Shown piece after piece: positions 1 to 8,065 of a stretch of DNA of 64,000 nt; within the stretch, counting starts at the first letter, position 1; each line of letters starts with the position of its first letter. Under the pieces are notes generated by a model that did not search any database, was not told the origin of the DNA, and worked only from the letters and a program-made list of their open reading frames with translations. The DNA comes from Corynebacterium sp. HMSC29G08. GTDB lineage: Bacteria; Actinomycetota; Actinomycetes; Mycobacteriales; Mycobacteriaceae. The position numbers were made by a program, and so were the translations under genes. The stretch lies in the NCBI RefSeq assembly GCF_001806875.1, contig NZ_KV786260.1, positions 1-64,000 on the forward strand, read 5' to 3'.

Positions 1-1010
1 GACTCACGGTACCAACTACCCCGAATCGACACCCCTATCGCATTTACGATCAGGTCTTTATCGACGGCACCTACTTTCACAAGAAATGCCTGCTGGTCGC
101 CTGCACCGACACACACGTCATCGCCTGGCACTGGTGCTTGCGCGAAAGCTCATACGAGTACCTGAAACTGCTCGACAACATTGCTCAACCACTCGTTGTC
201 ACCACCGACGGGGCAGGCGGAGCACTTAAGGCACTGCGTATGAAATGGCCCGACGTTGCCATCCAGCGCTGCCTAGTTCACGTCCAGCGCAACACCTTCG
301 CCGATATCAGCCGCAACCCGATTTATCCAGCGCATAAAGCCATCCGGAAACTGGGCTACATGCTTGTCCAGGTACACAGCCTTGAAGATGCTGCGCGGTT
401 TACTGCTGCAGTCCACCACACCCGCATCACCTTTGCTGATTGGCTTAAACAGCGCACCTACCGCAGTGCTATACCTGCGGGCCAAGTGCCGAAATGGGTC
501 AGCGCTAACCAGAAATGGTGGTACACCCACCGTAACGCCCGCAGGGCTCTAAAACGTTTGGAAAAACTCATCCACGCCGGACAATTATTTACCTTCCTTG
601 CCCCGCCTGAAGGTGTCACACAGGACTTAAAAGCCACCACAAACCTGCTGGAAGGCGGCATCAACAAACAACTCAAAGACTTAGCCGGAAACCATCGTGG
701 CATGTTCGATGAACATCAGCGCATCACCATGGACTGGTGGCTCTACACCCACACCGAAGCCCCGGTAGCCCCGCTGGAGTTAGCCAAGCAACAAGACTTC
801 GGACGCCAAGGAGAAAAAGCCGCACGCAAGGCTTGGGCGAAAGAAGAACTTAAACGGCGCGGTCGCCCAGACGGGCGACCTGCCACATTCGACACCGGCA
901 TCGACAACGAATGGAACCCCAGCTTAGGCGTAAGAAAAGGCTGGGCCGGACGCGCCTAAATCCACACGAAATGTCCCTTAAGCCCAGCGCGCTTAAGCGC
1001 CTACACAAAA
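1..1010 (+). mobile_element. Right-hand part of an IS256-superfamily (IS1249-like) insertion sequence
   Basis: The window opens inside a transposase gene, so only the distal part of the element is present. The gene ends at 959. The following 50 bases, up to the tRNA terminator at 1011, contain two CTTAAG palindromes and should include the right terminal repeat. The exact boundary cannot be set because the left end is outside the window. Confidence 0.55.
3..959 (+). CDS. DDE (mutator/IS256-type) transposase, 5' end outside the window
   Basis: Reading from base 3 gives an open frame to the TAA at 957-959. It carries the three acidic blocks of a mutator-type DDE transposase: FIDGTYF (first Asp), TTDGAGG (second Asp) and NLLEGGINKQL (Glu), with CLVHVQRN between the second and third. 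This spacing and the arginine/lysine-rich C-terminus fit the IS1249-like group found in corynebacteria. The TTG at 138 opens an internal reading frame but would discard the first catalytic Asp, so it is not the true start; the gene begins upstream of this window. No stop codon or frameshift interrupts the visible part, so the element may be active. It sits next to tRNA genes. Confidence 0.85.
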   Translation, partial: LTVPTTPNRHPYRIYDQVFIDGTYFHKKCLLVACTDTHVIAWHWCLRESSYEYLKLLDNIAQPLVVTTDGAGGALKALRMKWPDVAIQRCLVHVQRNTFADISRNPIYPAHKAIRKLGYMLVQVHSLEDAARFTAAVHHTRITFADWLKQRTYRSAIPAGQVPKWVSANQKWWYTHRNARRALKRLEKLIHAGQLFTFLAPPEGVTQDLKATTNLLEGGINKQLKDLAGNHRGMFDEHQRITMDWWLYTHTEAPVAPLELAKQQDFGRQGEKAARKAWAKEELKRRGRPDGRPATFDTGIDNEWNPSLGVRKGWAGRA

Positions 1011-1034
1011 CGCCCCGAGGAAAACCTCGGGGCG
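1011..1034 (-). terminator. Intrinsic terminator after tRNA-Asp
   Basis: A perfect inverted repeat (CGCCCCGAGG / CCTCGGGGCG, AAAA loop) is followed on the minus strand by TTTTGTG. It lies directly 3' of tRNA-Asp and should end the tRNA-Glu-Asp transcript. Confidence 0.85.
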
Positions 1035-1037
1035 ATA

Positions 1038-1114
1038 TGGCGACCCTGACGGGACTTGAACCCGCGACCTCCGCCGTGACAGGGCGGCGCGCTAACCAAC
1101 TGCGCCACAGGGCC
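1038..1114 (-). tRNA. tRNA-Asp (anticodon GTC)
   Basis: The minus strand folds as a cloverleaf. The acceptor GGCCCTG pairs with CAGGGTC (one G-U), the anticodon stem CCGCC/GGCGG encloses CTGTCAC, the T-arm is GCGGG TTCAAGT CCCGT, the discriminator is G and CCA is encoded. It is one base downstream of tRNA-Glu, so both are probably cut from one precursor. Confidence 0.95.
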
Positions 1115-1115
1115 G

Positions 1116-1188
1116 TACCCCCAACGGGATTCGAACCCGTGTTGCCGCCGTGAAAGGGCGGAGTCCTAGGCCTCTAGACGATGGGGGC
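1116..1188 (-). tRNA. tRNA-Glu (anticodon TTC)
   Basis: The minus-strand cloverleaf has acceptor GCCCCCA with TGGGGGT (one G-U), anticodon stem CCGCC/GGCGG around CTTTCAC, and T-arm ACGGG TTCGAAT CCCGT. The 3' CCA is not encoded, unlike the neighbouring tRNA-Asp. It is the first gene of a two-tRNA unit. Confidence 0.95.
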
Positions 1189-1208
1189 GCTGAAAAGACA
1201 GCCCGATC

Positions 1209-1238
1209 ATCATAAGTCAGCCCATGGATACAAAACAA
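1209..1238 (-). promoter_or_regulatory. Candidate sigma-A promoter of the tRNA-Glu-Asp unit
   Basis: On the minus strand, TTGTTT (1233-1238) and TATGAT (1209-1214) are 18 bases apart. The -10 box ends 20 bases before the 5' end of mature tRNA-Glu. The assignment rests on match and spacing only. Confidence 0.45.
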
Positions 1239-1256
1239 ACGAGCAGCTAGGGACCA

Positions 1257-1670
1257 TTATCCAACTACCGGCGTGTAGCGCGATCGATCATCGTTGGAAT
1301 CCACCACACGTGCACCAAACGGGAAACAAGTGACCGGGATCAGCTTCAGGTTTGCCCACGCCAACGGCAGGCCAATGATGGTGACGGCCTGCGCCGCAGC
1401 GGTAACAATGTGCCCAATAGACAGCCAAAGACCGGCCACAATGAACCAGATAACGTTGCCCAGCATCCCCAGCGCACCAACGTTGCCCTGGATCACCTCT
1501 CGCCCGAATGGCCAAATCACGTAGCCCGCGATGCGAAACGACGCCAGACCGAACGGGATAGTCACAACGAGCACACATGCCACAACGCCAGCCAAAATAT
1601 AGCCAATGAACAGCCAGATACCGGCGGTGAAAAGCCAAATAACGTTCAGAATAAATCGCAGTAGACCCAT
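1257..1670 (-). CDS. YccF-domain inner-membrane protein
   Basis: 137 residues with two copies of the YccF repeat, each a long hydrophobic hairpin. Copy one (about 1-55) starts LLRFILNVIWLFTAGIWLF and ends IWPFGREV; copy two (about 66-122) repeats the pattern as LGNVIWFIVAGLWLSIGH through FPFGARVV. Four membrane segments are predicted by eye. The function of YccF proteins is not established. The ATG at 1668-1670 gives the family's usual N-terminus. It stands alone on the minus strand between the tRNA promoter and the broken ZIP gene. Confidence 0.85.
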   Translation of the reverse strand: MGLLRFILNVIWLFTAGIWLFIGYILAGVVACVLVVTIPFGLASFRIAGYVIWPFGREVIQGNVGALGMLGNVIWFIVAGLWLSIGHIVTAAAQAVTIIGLPLAWANLKLIPVTCFPFGARVVDSNDDRSRYTPVVG

Positions 1671-1694
1671 GCGGAAAGTATAGGCCCAGCGCTG

Positions 1695-2506
1695 CTACCC
1701 CGGCAGGATCAGCAGACTTGCGGCCATTACTGCCATGCCGGCCACAGTGCCGTACATGGCGGCGTGGTGTTTGCCGGTAGCAATCGCCGTGGGCAGTAGC
1801 TTATCCAGGCTGACAAAGACCATGATGCCTGCGATCGCTGCGAACGTAATGCCCAGCGTTTCCGGGCCTAGGTAGGGCTGCAGCAGCAGGAAGCCAATCA
1901 GCGCGCCAAGGGGCTCCGCGAGGCCGGATAGCGTGGCCCAGCCGAAGGCCTTCCAGCGCGACCCGGTGGCCTCACGCATTGGCACTGCTACCGCCACGCC
2001 TTCTGGAATGTTGTGGATAGCAATAGCAAATGCTAGCAGTGCCGCTAGCGCAGGATCCGCCAGGGCTACCGCAAAGGTGGCAAACCCTTCCGGGAAATTG
2101 TGGATGGCAATAGCGGCCGCCGCCACCAGGCCAACGTTTCGCATTCGTGACCGCGAGATTCCGCTGGCGCTCAGGTGGCGGGGCTCTTCGTGGGGGTTAA
2201 TCTCTTCGGGCACGCAGCGGTCTATAAAGGCAATCAACGCAAGCCCGCCGAAAAACGCGATAACGCCCCAGAGTTCAGCGCGAGCATTTCCGGCTTCCCC
2301 AAGCCCAGCGATGCCTTCTGGAAGCAGTTCTACAAACGAGATGTAGATCATGACACCGGCTGAAAGCCCAACGCGGAAGCGAGGAACGCCGCCCCTGGGG
2401 CACGTTTGAACACCACCACCAGGCCACCTAGGCCGGTAGCCAGCCCGGCCAGCAGCGAGATGCCAAGCGCAAGCAGTACTGCGCTTGAAGAAGTAGCAAT
2501 GCCCAT
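1695..2506 (-). pseudogene. zupT: ZIP-family metal (zinc) transporter, frameshifted near its N-terminus
   Basis: Two frames together encode one ZupT-like transporter. The first, from the ATG at 2506, gives MGIATSSSAVLLALGIS through FLASALGF; the second continues SAGVMIYISFVELLPEG and carries the two metal-site motifs HNFPEG and HNIPEG of helices IV and V. The join needs one extra T in the minus-strand run GGCTTTCAGCC (AAA at 2363-2365). As written, translation from the ATG stops after about 52 residues, losing seven of eight helices. The remainder is undamaged to its stop at 1695, which suggests a very recent mutation or a sequencing error rather than long decay. ZIP proteins import Zn, Mn or Fe down a gradient. 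Confidence 0.85.
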
Positions 2507-2537
2507 GGGCAAAACGTAGCAAAGCCAGAGTCGCAAG

Positions 2538-2589
2538 GTGCCGACAAACCGTGCGAACAAACCGTGCCGACAAACCCTGCAGATAAACC
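2538..2589. repeat. 13-bp tandem repeat, four copies, upstream of zupT
   Basis: Four contiguous 13-base units (GTGCCGACAAACC, GTGCGAACAAACC, GTGCCGACAAACC, CTGCAGATAAACC) lie 32-83 bases upstream of the zupT ATG, in its presumed promoter or leader. Units 1 and 3 are identical, which suggests recent slippage. Confidence 0.9.
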
Positions 2590-2601
2590 CTGGTACGCAA
2601 A

Positions 2602-2625
2602 ATGCCCCGGCGTTAACCGGGGCAT
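2602..2625 (-). terminator. Intrinsic terminator after tRNA-Lys
   Basis: ATGCCCCGG and CCGGGGCAT form a perfect 9-bp stem with a six-base loop, followed on the minus strand by TTTGCG. It starts six bases after the mature tRNA 3' end. Confidence 0.85.
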
Positions 2626-2630
2626 CACGG

Positions 2631-2703
2631 TGGGCCCTGCGGGGCTCGAACCCGCGACCTGCGGATTAAAAGTCCGTAGCTCTACCAGCTGAGCTAAAGG
2701 CCC
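2631..2703 (-). tRNA. tRNA-Lys (anticodon TTT)
   Basis: The minus-strand cloverleaf has acceptor GGGCCTT with AGGGCCC, anticodon stem CGGA/TCCG around CTTTTAA, T-arm GCGGG TTCGAGC CCCGC and discriminator A. CCA is not encoded. Confidence 0.95.
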
Positions 2704-2718
2704 GACGCGGATATCCTA

Positions 2719-2752
2719 GCGCCCCACCGGCTTCAGCCGGTAATTGGGGCGC
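2719..2752 (-). terminator. Strong compound hairpin between actA and tRNA-Lys
   Basis: GCGCCCC (2719-2725) and GGGGCGC (2746-2752) enclose a perfect 16-base palindrome, ACCGGCTTCAGCCGGT (2726-2741). There is no T-run on the minus strand. It probably ends or protects the actA transcript, but the tRNA-Lys promoter must overlap it. Confidence 0.5.
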
Positions 2753-2770
2753 GGACTACCCGCGGATACT

Positions 2771-2818
2771 GCACATCAGCAGTGCATCAGCTGCACATCA
2801 GCAGCACATCAGCAGTGC
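2771..2818. repeat. Short CATCAGCAG-type direct repeats
   Basis: GCACATCAGC and variants (CACATCAGCAG, TGCATCAGCTG) recur four times in the untranslated stretch after the actA stop codon. They look like replication-slippage products; no function is apparent. Confidence 0.6.
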
Positions 2819-2832
2819 TTCAGGGTGCAGCC

Positions 2833-4335
2833 CTACTTCAACATCGTGCCCGTTTCCTCGATGCGGGTGTGGAAGTCGAAGGCGTGGCGCAGGTCGTGCG
2901 GCGTTGCCTGGTACTTGCACTTGGATGCAAGCTCGACGTACTCCTCCAGCAGCGGACGGTAGGTCGGGTGCGCGATGGAGATCATCTTTGCCACGCGGTC
3001 GCGCGGTGCGAGGCCACGCAGGTCTGCCACGCCGTACTCGGTGATGAACACCATTGCGTCGTGCTCCGTGTGATCAACGTGGGAGACCATCGGCACAATT
3101 GCAGAGATGGCGCCATCCTTAGCCACCGACGGGGAGATGAACGAGGAGATGTAGGCGTTGCGGGTGAAGTCACCAGAGCCGCCCAAAGCGTTCATCAGAC
3201 GGGAGCCGTTGATGTGGGTGGAGTTGGCGTTGCCGTAGATGTCCGCCTCGATCATGCCGTTGGAAGCGATTAGGCCGGTGCGGCGGATGACCTCCGGGTG
3301 GTTGGAGATGGACTGCGGGCGCAGGATGATCGACTCGCGGTAACGCGAAGCCTCGTTGTTCATCTTCTCTGCGTACTCCGGCGACAGGGAGAACGACGTT
3401 GCGGAGGCAACGGTCATCTTGCCCGCGTCAATCAGGTCAACCATGCCATCCTGGATAACCTCGGTGTATGCCTGGATATTCTCAAACTTGGAGTCCATCA
3501 GGCCAGCCATCACGGCGTTCGGGACGTTGCCCACGCCGGACTGCATCACGTAGCCGTCGTAAGTAAGGCGGCCAGCCTTCACCTCGTTTTCCAGGAAGTC
3601 GAGGAAGTTGCCAGCGATCTGCTCGGAAACCTCGTCCGGAGCCTTGAACGGAGCGTTGCGGTCTGGGTCGTTGGTCTCAATGACTGCGACGACCTTCTCC
3701 GGGTCAATCTCAATGTAGGTGGCACCGATACGGTCACCAGCCTTGGTGATCGGGATCGGAATACGGTTCGGCAGCGCCGGCACGGTCCAGATGTCGTGCA
3801 TACCCTCGAGTTCCTCGGACTGCCAAGAGTTGACCTCAATGATGATCTTCTTAGCCGCGTTGAGGAACTCAACGGAGTTACCCACAGACGAAGACGGCAC
3901 GATGTTGCCCTCTTCGGTGATACGGACGGCCTCAACAATTGCCAGGTCCACCTGGCCGAAGAAGCCCTGCTCCACCATCATGCCGGAGTGCGACAGGTGG
4001 ATGTCCTGGAACTTCATCTCACCAGCGTTGATCTTGTTACGCATCTGCGGGTCAGACTGATACGGCATGCGGTAGCGCAGCGCGTTTGCCTCAGCCAGCA
4101 CGCCGTCGCACTCCGGCGCCGTGGAAGCACCCGTGTACAGGTCAATGGAGAAGTCCTGGCCCTTGGCGTGTGCTGCCTTAGCCTTCTCTGCGATTGCTGC
4201 CGGCATGGCCTTGGGGTAGCCAGCGCCGGTAAAGCCGGAGGTACCAACCTTGTCGCCGTGATTGACAAACTGGGCTGCCTCTTCGGCAGTCATGACCTTG
4301 TCACGCAGTTTTGCATAGGCGATGCGATCGCTCAT
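2833..4335 (-). CDS. actA: Acetate CoA-transferase / acetyl-CoA hydrolase family (ActA, Cat)
   Basis: 500 residues, the normal size for class I succinyl-CoA:acetate CoA-transferases. The N-terminal acyl-CoA hydrolase/transferase domain begins near VNHGDKVGTSGFTGAGYPK and the C-terminal domain includes GVADLRGLAPRDRV. The likely catalytic glutamate, which forms the CoA thioester intermediate in this family, is Glu292 in AYTEVIQDG; the glycine-rich VMQSGVGNVPNAV precedes it. The enzyme exchanges CoA between acetate and an acyl-CoA such as succinyl-CoA or acetyl-CoA, in acetate use or overflow. It is monocistronic, divergent from dusB. The intervening 146 bases hold a TCCCGGCG-CGA-CGCCGGGGA dyad but no regulator site I could assign. 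Confidence 0.9.
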   Translation of the reverse strand: MSDRIAYAKLRDKVMTAEEAAQFVNHGDKVGTSGFTGAGYPKAMPAAIAEKAKAAHAKGQDFSIDLYTGASTAPECDGVLAEANALRYRMPYQSDPQMRNKINAGEMKFQDIHLSHSGMMVEQGFFGQVDLAIVEAVRITEEGNIVPSSSVGNSVEFLNAAKKIIIEVNSWQSEELEGMHDIWTVPALPNRIPIPITKAGDRIGATYIEIDPEKVVAVIETNDPDRNAPFKAPDEVSEQIAGNFLDFLENEVKAGRLTYDGYVMQSGVGNVPNAVMAGLMDSKFENIQAYTEVIQDGMVDLIDAGKMTVASATSFSLSPEYAEKMNNEASRYRESIILRPQSISNHPEVIRRTGLIASNGMIEADIYGNANSTHINGSRLMNALGGSGDFTRNAYISSFISPSVAKDGAISAIVPMVSHVDHTEHDAMVFITEYGVADLRGLAPRDRVAKMISIAHPTYRPLLEEYVELASKCKYQATPHDLRHAFDFHTRIEETGTMLK

Positions 4336-4481
4336 GTGATCCCTCTCTTCATACGTACCGGTTATGCATCCCGGCGCGACGCCGGGGACAACCGATTAGT
4401 TACAGTGCGTCCCTATTGTGACCTATAACGCATCGGACGAACGTCGAAAAGCAAAAAGCCCTACCCCCGAAAGTGTGAGTC

Positions 4482-5639
4482 ATGGGAAAATGGGCAGCCA
4501 TGCGTATAGGGGAAATTGAGACAAACTCCCCCGTCATCCTTGCTCCGATGGCGGGGGTGACAAACATGCCGTTTCGCGTGTTGTGCCGCGAAATTGAGCA
4601 AGAACTCACCGGCACAGCATCCGGACTCTACGTCTGCGAAATGATCACCGCGCGCGCCATGGTGGAACGCAACGAAAAAACGATGCACATGACCACCTTC
4701 GCCGACGTGGAACACCCGCGTTCCATGCAGCTGTACACCGTGGACCCGAAGTACACGTATGAAGCGGTGCGCATGATTGTGGACGAAGATATCGCGGACC
4801 ACATCGACATGAACTTCGGTTGCCCGGTGCCCAAGGTGACTCGGCGTGGCGGTGGTTCGGCAATCCCATACAAGCGCAGGCTGTACGGCAACATCGTGCG
4901 CGCTGCGGTTTCAGCAACGGAAGGCACCGATATCCCAGTGACGGTGAAATTCCGCATCGGGATTGATGATGATCATCACACGCACCTAGATGCCGGGCGC
5001 ATCGCCGCCGAAGAAGGCGCTGCGGCTGTGGCACTGCACGCGCGGACCGCAGACCAGCGTTACTCCGGCAGCGCACGGTGGGACGAGATCGCACGCCTTG
5101 TGGATCACCTGGACGGCACCGACGTTCCGGTGATTGGCAACGGCGACATTTTCGCCGCTGAAGACGCAGCGCGCATGATGTCGCAGACCGGCTGCCACGG
5201 TGTGGAAGTTGGTCGCGGCTGCTTGGGCCGCCCCTGGTTGTTTGCACAGCTTGGCGCCCAGCTACGCGGCGAGGAAGTGCCGCCGGAGCCCACGCTTGGC
5301 CAGGTAGCGCGCATTATCTACCGACACGCAGAGCTGCTTGCGCAACATGATGGTGAGGACCACGCGTGCCGCGACATTCGCAAGCACACCGGCTGGTATC
5401 TGCGCGGTTTCCCCGTGGGTGGAGAGTTTCGTAAAAAGCTCGCACAAGTCACGTCACTGGCACAGCTTCAGGCGCTGCTGGACACGATTGCGGATTCCAC
5501 TGAACTAGCCGACAATGCTAATGATGCGCGCGGCCGACAGGGCTCCCCGTCGAAGGTCGCGCTGCCTGAGGGGTGGTTGGATGATCCGGAAGATGAGACA
5601 GTTCCGGAAGGAGCGGAGATAGAAAACAATGGTGGATAG
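4482..5639 (+). CDS. dusB: tRNA-dihydrouridine synthase (DusB family)
   Basis: A flavin-dependent TIM-barrel enzyme that reduces uridine to dihydrouridine in tRNA D-loops. Visible motifs are the FMN-binding start SPVILAPMAGVTNMPFR, the catalytic cysteine in MNFGCPVPKVTRRGGGSA, KFRIGID, ALHARTADQRYSG, VIGNGDIF and the phosphate-binding GVEVGRGCLGRPW. Length is 385 residues from ATG 4482. ATG 4500 gives MRIGEIETNSPV, closer to the usual family start, so the first six codons may not be translated. The end overlaps the start of phoU by 11 bases, so the two are probably coupled. Confidence 0.93.
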   Translation: MGKWAAMRIGEIETNSPVILAPMAGVTNMPFRVLCREIEQELTGTASGLYVCEMITARAMVERNEKTMHMTTFADVEHPRSMQLYTVDPKYTYEAVRMIVDEDIADHIDMNFGCPVPKVTRRGGGSAIPYKRRLYGNIVRAAVSATEGTDIPVTVKFRIGIDDDHHTHLDAGRIAAEEGAAAVALHARTADQRYSGSARWDEIARLVDHLDGTDVPVIGNGDIFAAEDAARMMSQTGCHGVEVGRGCLGRPWLFAQLGAQLRGEEVPPEPTLGQVARIIYRHAELLAQHDGEDHACRDIRKHTGWYLRGFPVGGEFRKKLAQVTSLAQLQALLDTIADSTELADNANDARGRQGSPSKVALPEGWLDDPEDETVPEGAEIENNGG

Positions 5640-6300
5640 CACAGGCTTCGGGCGTGACCCGGTGCCGCTGCGCTTGGTGTACCGCGATGAACTGCACAAC
5701 TACACCAAGGACATGGTCGCAATGGCCGAGCTTGCTCGCGCGAGCATGCGGCATGCTTCGCAGGCGCTAGCGGATCAGGACCTCGAGGCCGCTGAAGGCG
5801 CGATGACGGAGTCTGACGCGTTGGGGGAGATCCACCGCAGGTGTGAGCATCGCTCGTTGCAGCTGCTTGCGCGTGAAACCCCGGTGGCTACGGAGCTGCG
5901 TCAGGTGCTTGCGTACATCCACATCGGTCACGACCTGATGCGTATGAGCTCTCTGGCCAAATCCGTGTCCAAAATCGCGCGCCAATACCACCCTTCCCCC
6001 ACGCTGCCTGCAGATATTGTGCCGTTGGTGATGGATATGGCCCAGGCCGCCGACACCATGGCCCAGCGGGTCTGCGCAATGATTACGGATGGCACACAGG
6101 AGCTTTCGCTTGACGACGCCGACGATGCCATCGACACCATCTCCGCCGAACTGACCGACGCCGCAAAAAGCGAAGCGTGGCAGTACACGAACCGCCACGC
6201 TGTTGATACCGCGCTGATCTCTCGCTTCTACGAACGTTTTGCTGACCACTGCGTCAGCATCGCCCGGCAACTGACGTTTATCGCCACCGCCGAGCGGTAG
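5629..6300 (+). CDS. phoU: Phosphate-signalling regulator PhoU
   Basis: 223 residues of helical PhoU repeats. The two copies of the family's metal-binding signature are recognisable at about 117-125 and in YERFADHCVSIARQL near the C-terminus. PhoU links Pst transporter state to the phosphate sensor kinase. Here it is not part of the pst operon: it follows dusB on the plus strand and ends convergently on pstB, with the two stop codons touching (TAG 6298-6300, CTA 6301-6303). Regulation may therefore differ from the E. coli pstSCAB-phoU arrangement. Confidence 0.93.
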   Translation: MVDSTGFGRDPVPLRLVYRDELHNYTKDMVAMAELARASMRHASQALADQDLEAAEGAMTESDALGEIHRRCEHRSLQLLARETPVATELRQVLAYIHIGHDLMRMSSLAKSVSKIARQYHPSPTLPADIVPLVMDMAQAADTMAQRVCAMITDGTQELSLDDADDAIDTISAELTDAAKSEAWQYTNRHAVDTALISRFYERFADHCVSIARQLTFIATAER

Positions 6301-7074
6301 CTAGCCGAAGCGTCCGGCGATGTAATCTTCGGTTTCCTTCTGGTCCGGGTTCTCGAAGATTTTAGTGGTGTCGTTGAACTCCACCAGGTGGCCCGGACGG
6401 CCGGTTGCCTCAAGCGAGAAGAACGCCGTCTTGTCGGACACACGCGCAGCCTGCTGCATGTTGTGGGTCACGATCACGATGGTGAAGTCTTCCTTCAGCT
6501 CGTGGATCAGATCTTCGACGGCCAGGGTGGAGATGGGGTCGAGGGCGGAGCACGGCTCGTCCATAAGCAGGACCTCCGGGCGAACCGCAATCGCACGAGC
6601 GATGCACAGACGCTGCTGCTGACCACCGGAAAGACCGCCCCCCGGCTTGTCCAGACGGTCCTTAACCTCATCCCACAGGTTGGCGCCGCGCAGAGACTGT
6701 TCAGCAACCTCGTCGAGCTTCTTCTTGTTCTTCTCGCCCGCCAGGGTCAGGCCAGCAACCACGTTGTCACGAATAGACATGGTGGGAAACGGGTTGGCCT
6801 TCTGGAACACCATGCCGATGGTGTTACGCACAGACACCGGATCAACGCCCTTGCCGTAGATATTATGGCCGTCCAAAAGGATCTCGCCCTTCACCGAAGC
6901 GCCGGGGATCACCTCGTGCATGCGGTTGATAGTGCGCAGCACCGTGGACTTGCCGCAACCCGAGGGGCCAATGAACGCGGTGACGGCCTGGGCCGGGATC
7001 TCCATGTTCACGTTCTGCACGGCGTGGAAGTCGCCGTAGTAAATGTTGACGTCTTTCAACGAAAGCTTGGACAT
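6301..7074 (-). CDS. pstB: Phosphate ABC transporter ATP-binding protein PstB
   Basis: 257 residues with the complete ATPase set: Walker [11 protein letters not shown]-loop in [11 protein letters not shown] (the PFPMS-like segment typical of PstB), signature LSGGQQQR, Walker [12 protein letters not shown] and H-loop VTHNM. It energises phosphate import by the PstA-PstC channel. It is the last gene of pstS-pstC-pstA-pstB, 37 bases after pstA. Confidence 0.97.
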   Translation of the reverse strand: MSKLSLKDVNIYYGDFHAVQNVNMEIPAQAVTAFIGPSGCGKSTVLRTINRMHEVIPGASVKGEILLDGHNIYGKGVDPVSVRNTIGMVFQKANPFPTMSIRDNVVAGLTLAGEKNKKKLDEVAEQSLRGANLWDEVKDRLDKPGGGLSGGQQQRLCIARAIAVRPEVLLMDEPCSALDPISTLAVEDLIHELKEDFTIVIVTHNMQQAARVSDKTAFFSLEATGRPGHLVEFNDTTKIFENPDQKETEDYIAGRFG

Positions 7075-7111
7075 CAGTAGTTCTCCTGTAATTCGAAGGG
7101 GTTACGGCGGG

Positions 7112-8047
7112 TTACTTCTTCTTCACCGAATACTTAGCTGCGATGAAGCGGGCAAACAGGTTCAGTGCAACAACGATGATCACCAGGGTCAGCGCCGCAC
7201 CCCACAGGCGTTCATTCGCCGGGCCGGTAGCGCCGGTCTTCCACATGTCAAGCATGAACAGCGGCAGCGAAGACTGCGGCTGGTTGAACATGTGGGTCAG
7301 GTTCATCGCCGGGTTGGACCCCACAAGGATCAACACCGGAGCAGACTCACCCATAACACGTGCAATTGCCAGCATGATGCCGGTGACAATGCCAGACAGT
7401 GCGGTTGGCAACACGATGCGTGCGATGGTCTTCCACTTCGGCACACCGAGCGCGTAAGAAGCCTCACGCAGATCCATCGGTACCACACGCAGCATCTCTT
7501 CCGTGTTACGCACCACGACCGGGATCATCAGCAAGATCAACGACAGCGACACCGCGAAACCGGAACGCTGCTGGCCCAGGATCGTAATCCACAGTGCGTA
7601 GATAAACAGCGCCGCGACGATAGACGGCACACCGGAGAGAATATCCACCATGAAGGTAGTCAGCTTGCCCAGCCTGTTGCCGTTGGAGTATTCCACCAAG
7701 TAGATCGCGGTGAACACACCCACGGGGATAGAGAACAGGGACGCAACGAAGGTTTGCAGCAGCGTACCGGCAATGGCGTGGGCCGCGCCGCCGCCTTCCT
7801 TGGAGGCGCGAACGCCAACCATGTCGTGTGTCCACCAGGCAGGATCAACAACGACCTTCCAGCCGTTAATAATCACGGTAAACAGCACCCATAGAAGCGG
7901 AATCAACGCCAGGATCATGCAGAACCACATGAGGCCCCCCATGATGGAGTTTGTGGTCTTACGCCCGCTGGAGATGTGGGTGAATGGGGATCCGCTCTGC
8001 TGCGGGGCAGGAACGCTTGGGCTGGTGCTTGAAATAGCGGTAGACAT
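7112..8047 (-). CDS. pstA: Phosphate ABC transporter permease PstA
   Basis: 311 residues with six membrane segments. The cytoplasmic coupling loop reads EASYALGVPKWKTIARIVLPTALSGIVTG, the EAA motif of binding-protein-dependent permeases. With PstC it forms the membrane channel. It has a longer polar N-terminus (about 35 residues, Ser/Pro-rich) than enterobacterial PstA. It is 18 bases downstream of pstC. Confidence 0.96.
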   Translation of the reverse strand: MSTAISSTSPSVPAPQQSGSPFTHISSGRKTTNSIMGGLMWFCMILALIPLLWVLFTVIINGWKVVVDPAWWTHDMVGVRASKEGGGAAHAIAGTLLQTFVASLFSIPVGVFTAIYLVEYSNGNRLGKLTTFMVDILSGVPSIVAALFIYALWITILGQQRSGFAVSLSLILLMIPVVVRNTEEMLRVVPMDLREASYALGVPKWKTIARIVLPTALSGIVTGIMLAIARVMGESAPVLILVGSNPAMNLTHMFNQPQSSLPLFMLDMWKTGATGPANERLWGAALTLVIIVVALNLFARFIAAKYSVKKK

Positions 8048-8065
8048 TGTGTTTACTCCTCCTGC

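Noticed and set aside
138-959. Transposase start at TTG 138
   Set aside because: The in-frame sequence upstream contains the first catalytic Asp (FIDGTYF), so the true start is outside the window.
3298-4428. A 376-codon plus-strand open frame opposite actA
   Set aside because: Shadow of the actA codons; Val/Leu/His-rich translation without motifs.
4408-4430. TGTGACCTATAACG near the actA promoter as a GlxR (CRP-type) site
   Set aside because: Only the left half matches TGTGA-N6-TCACA; the right half does not.
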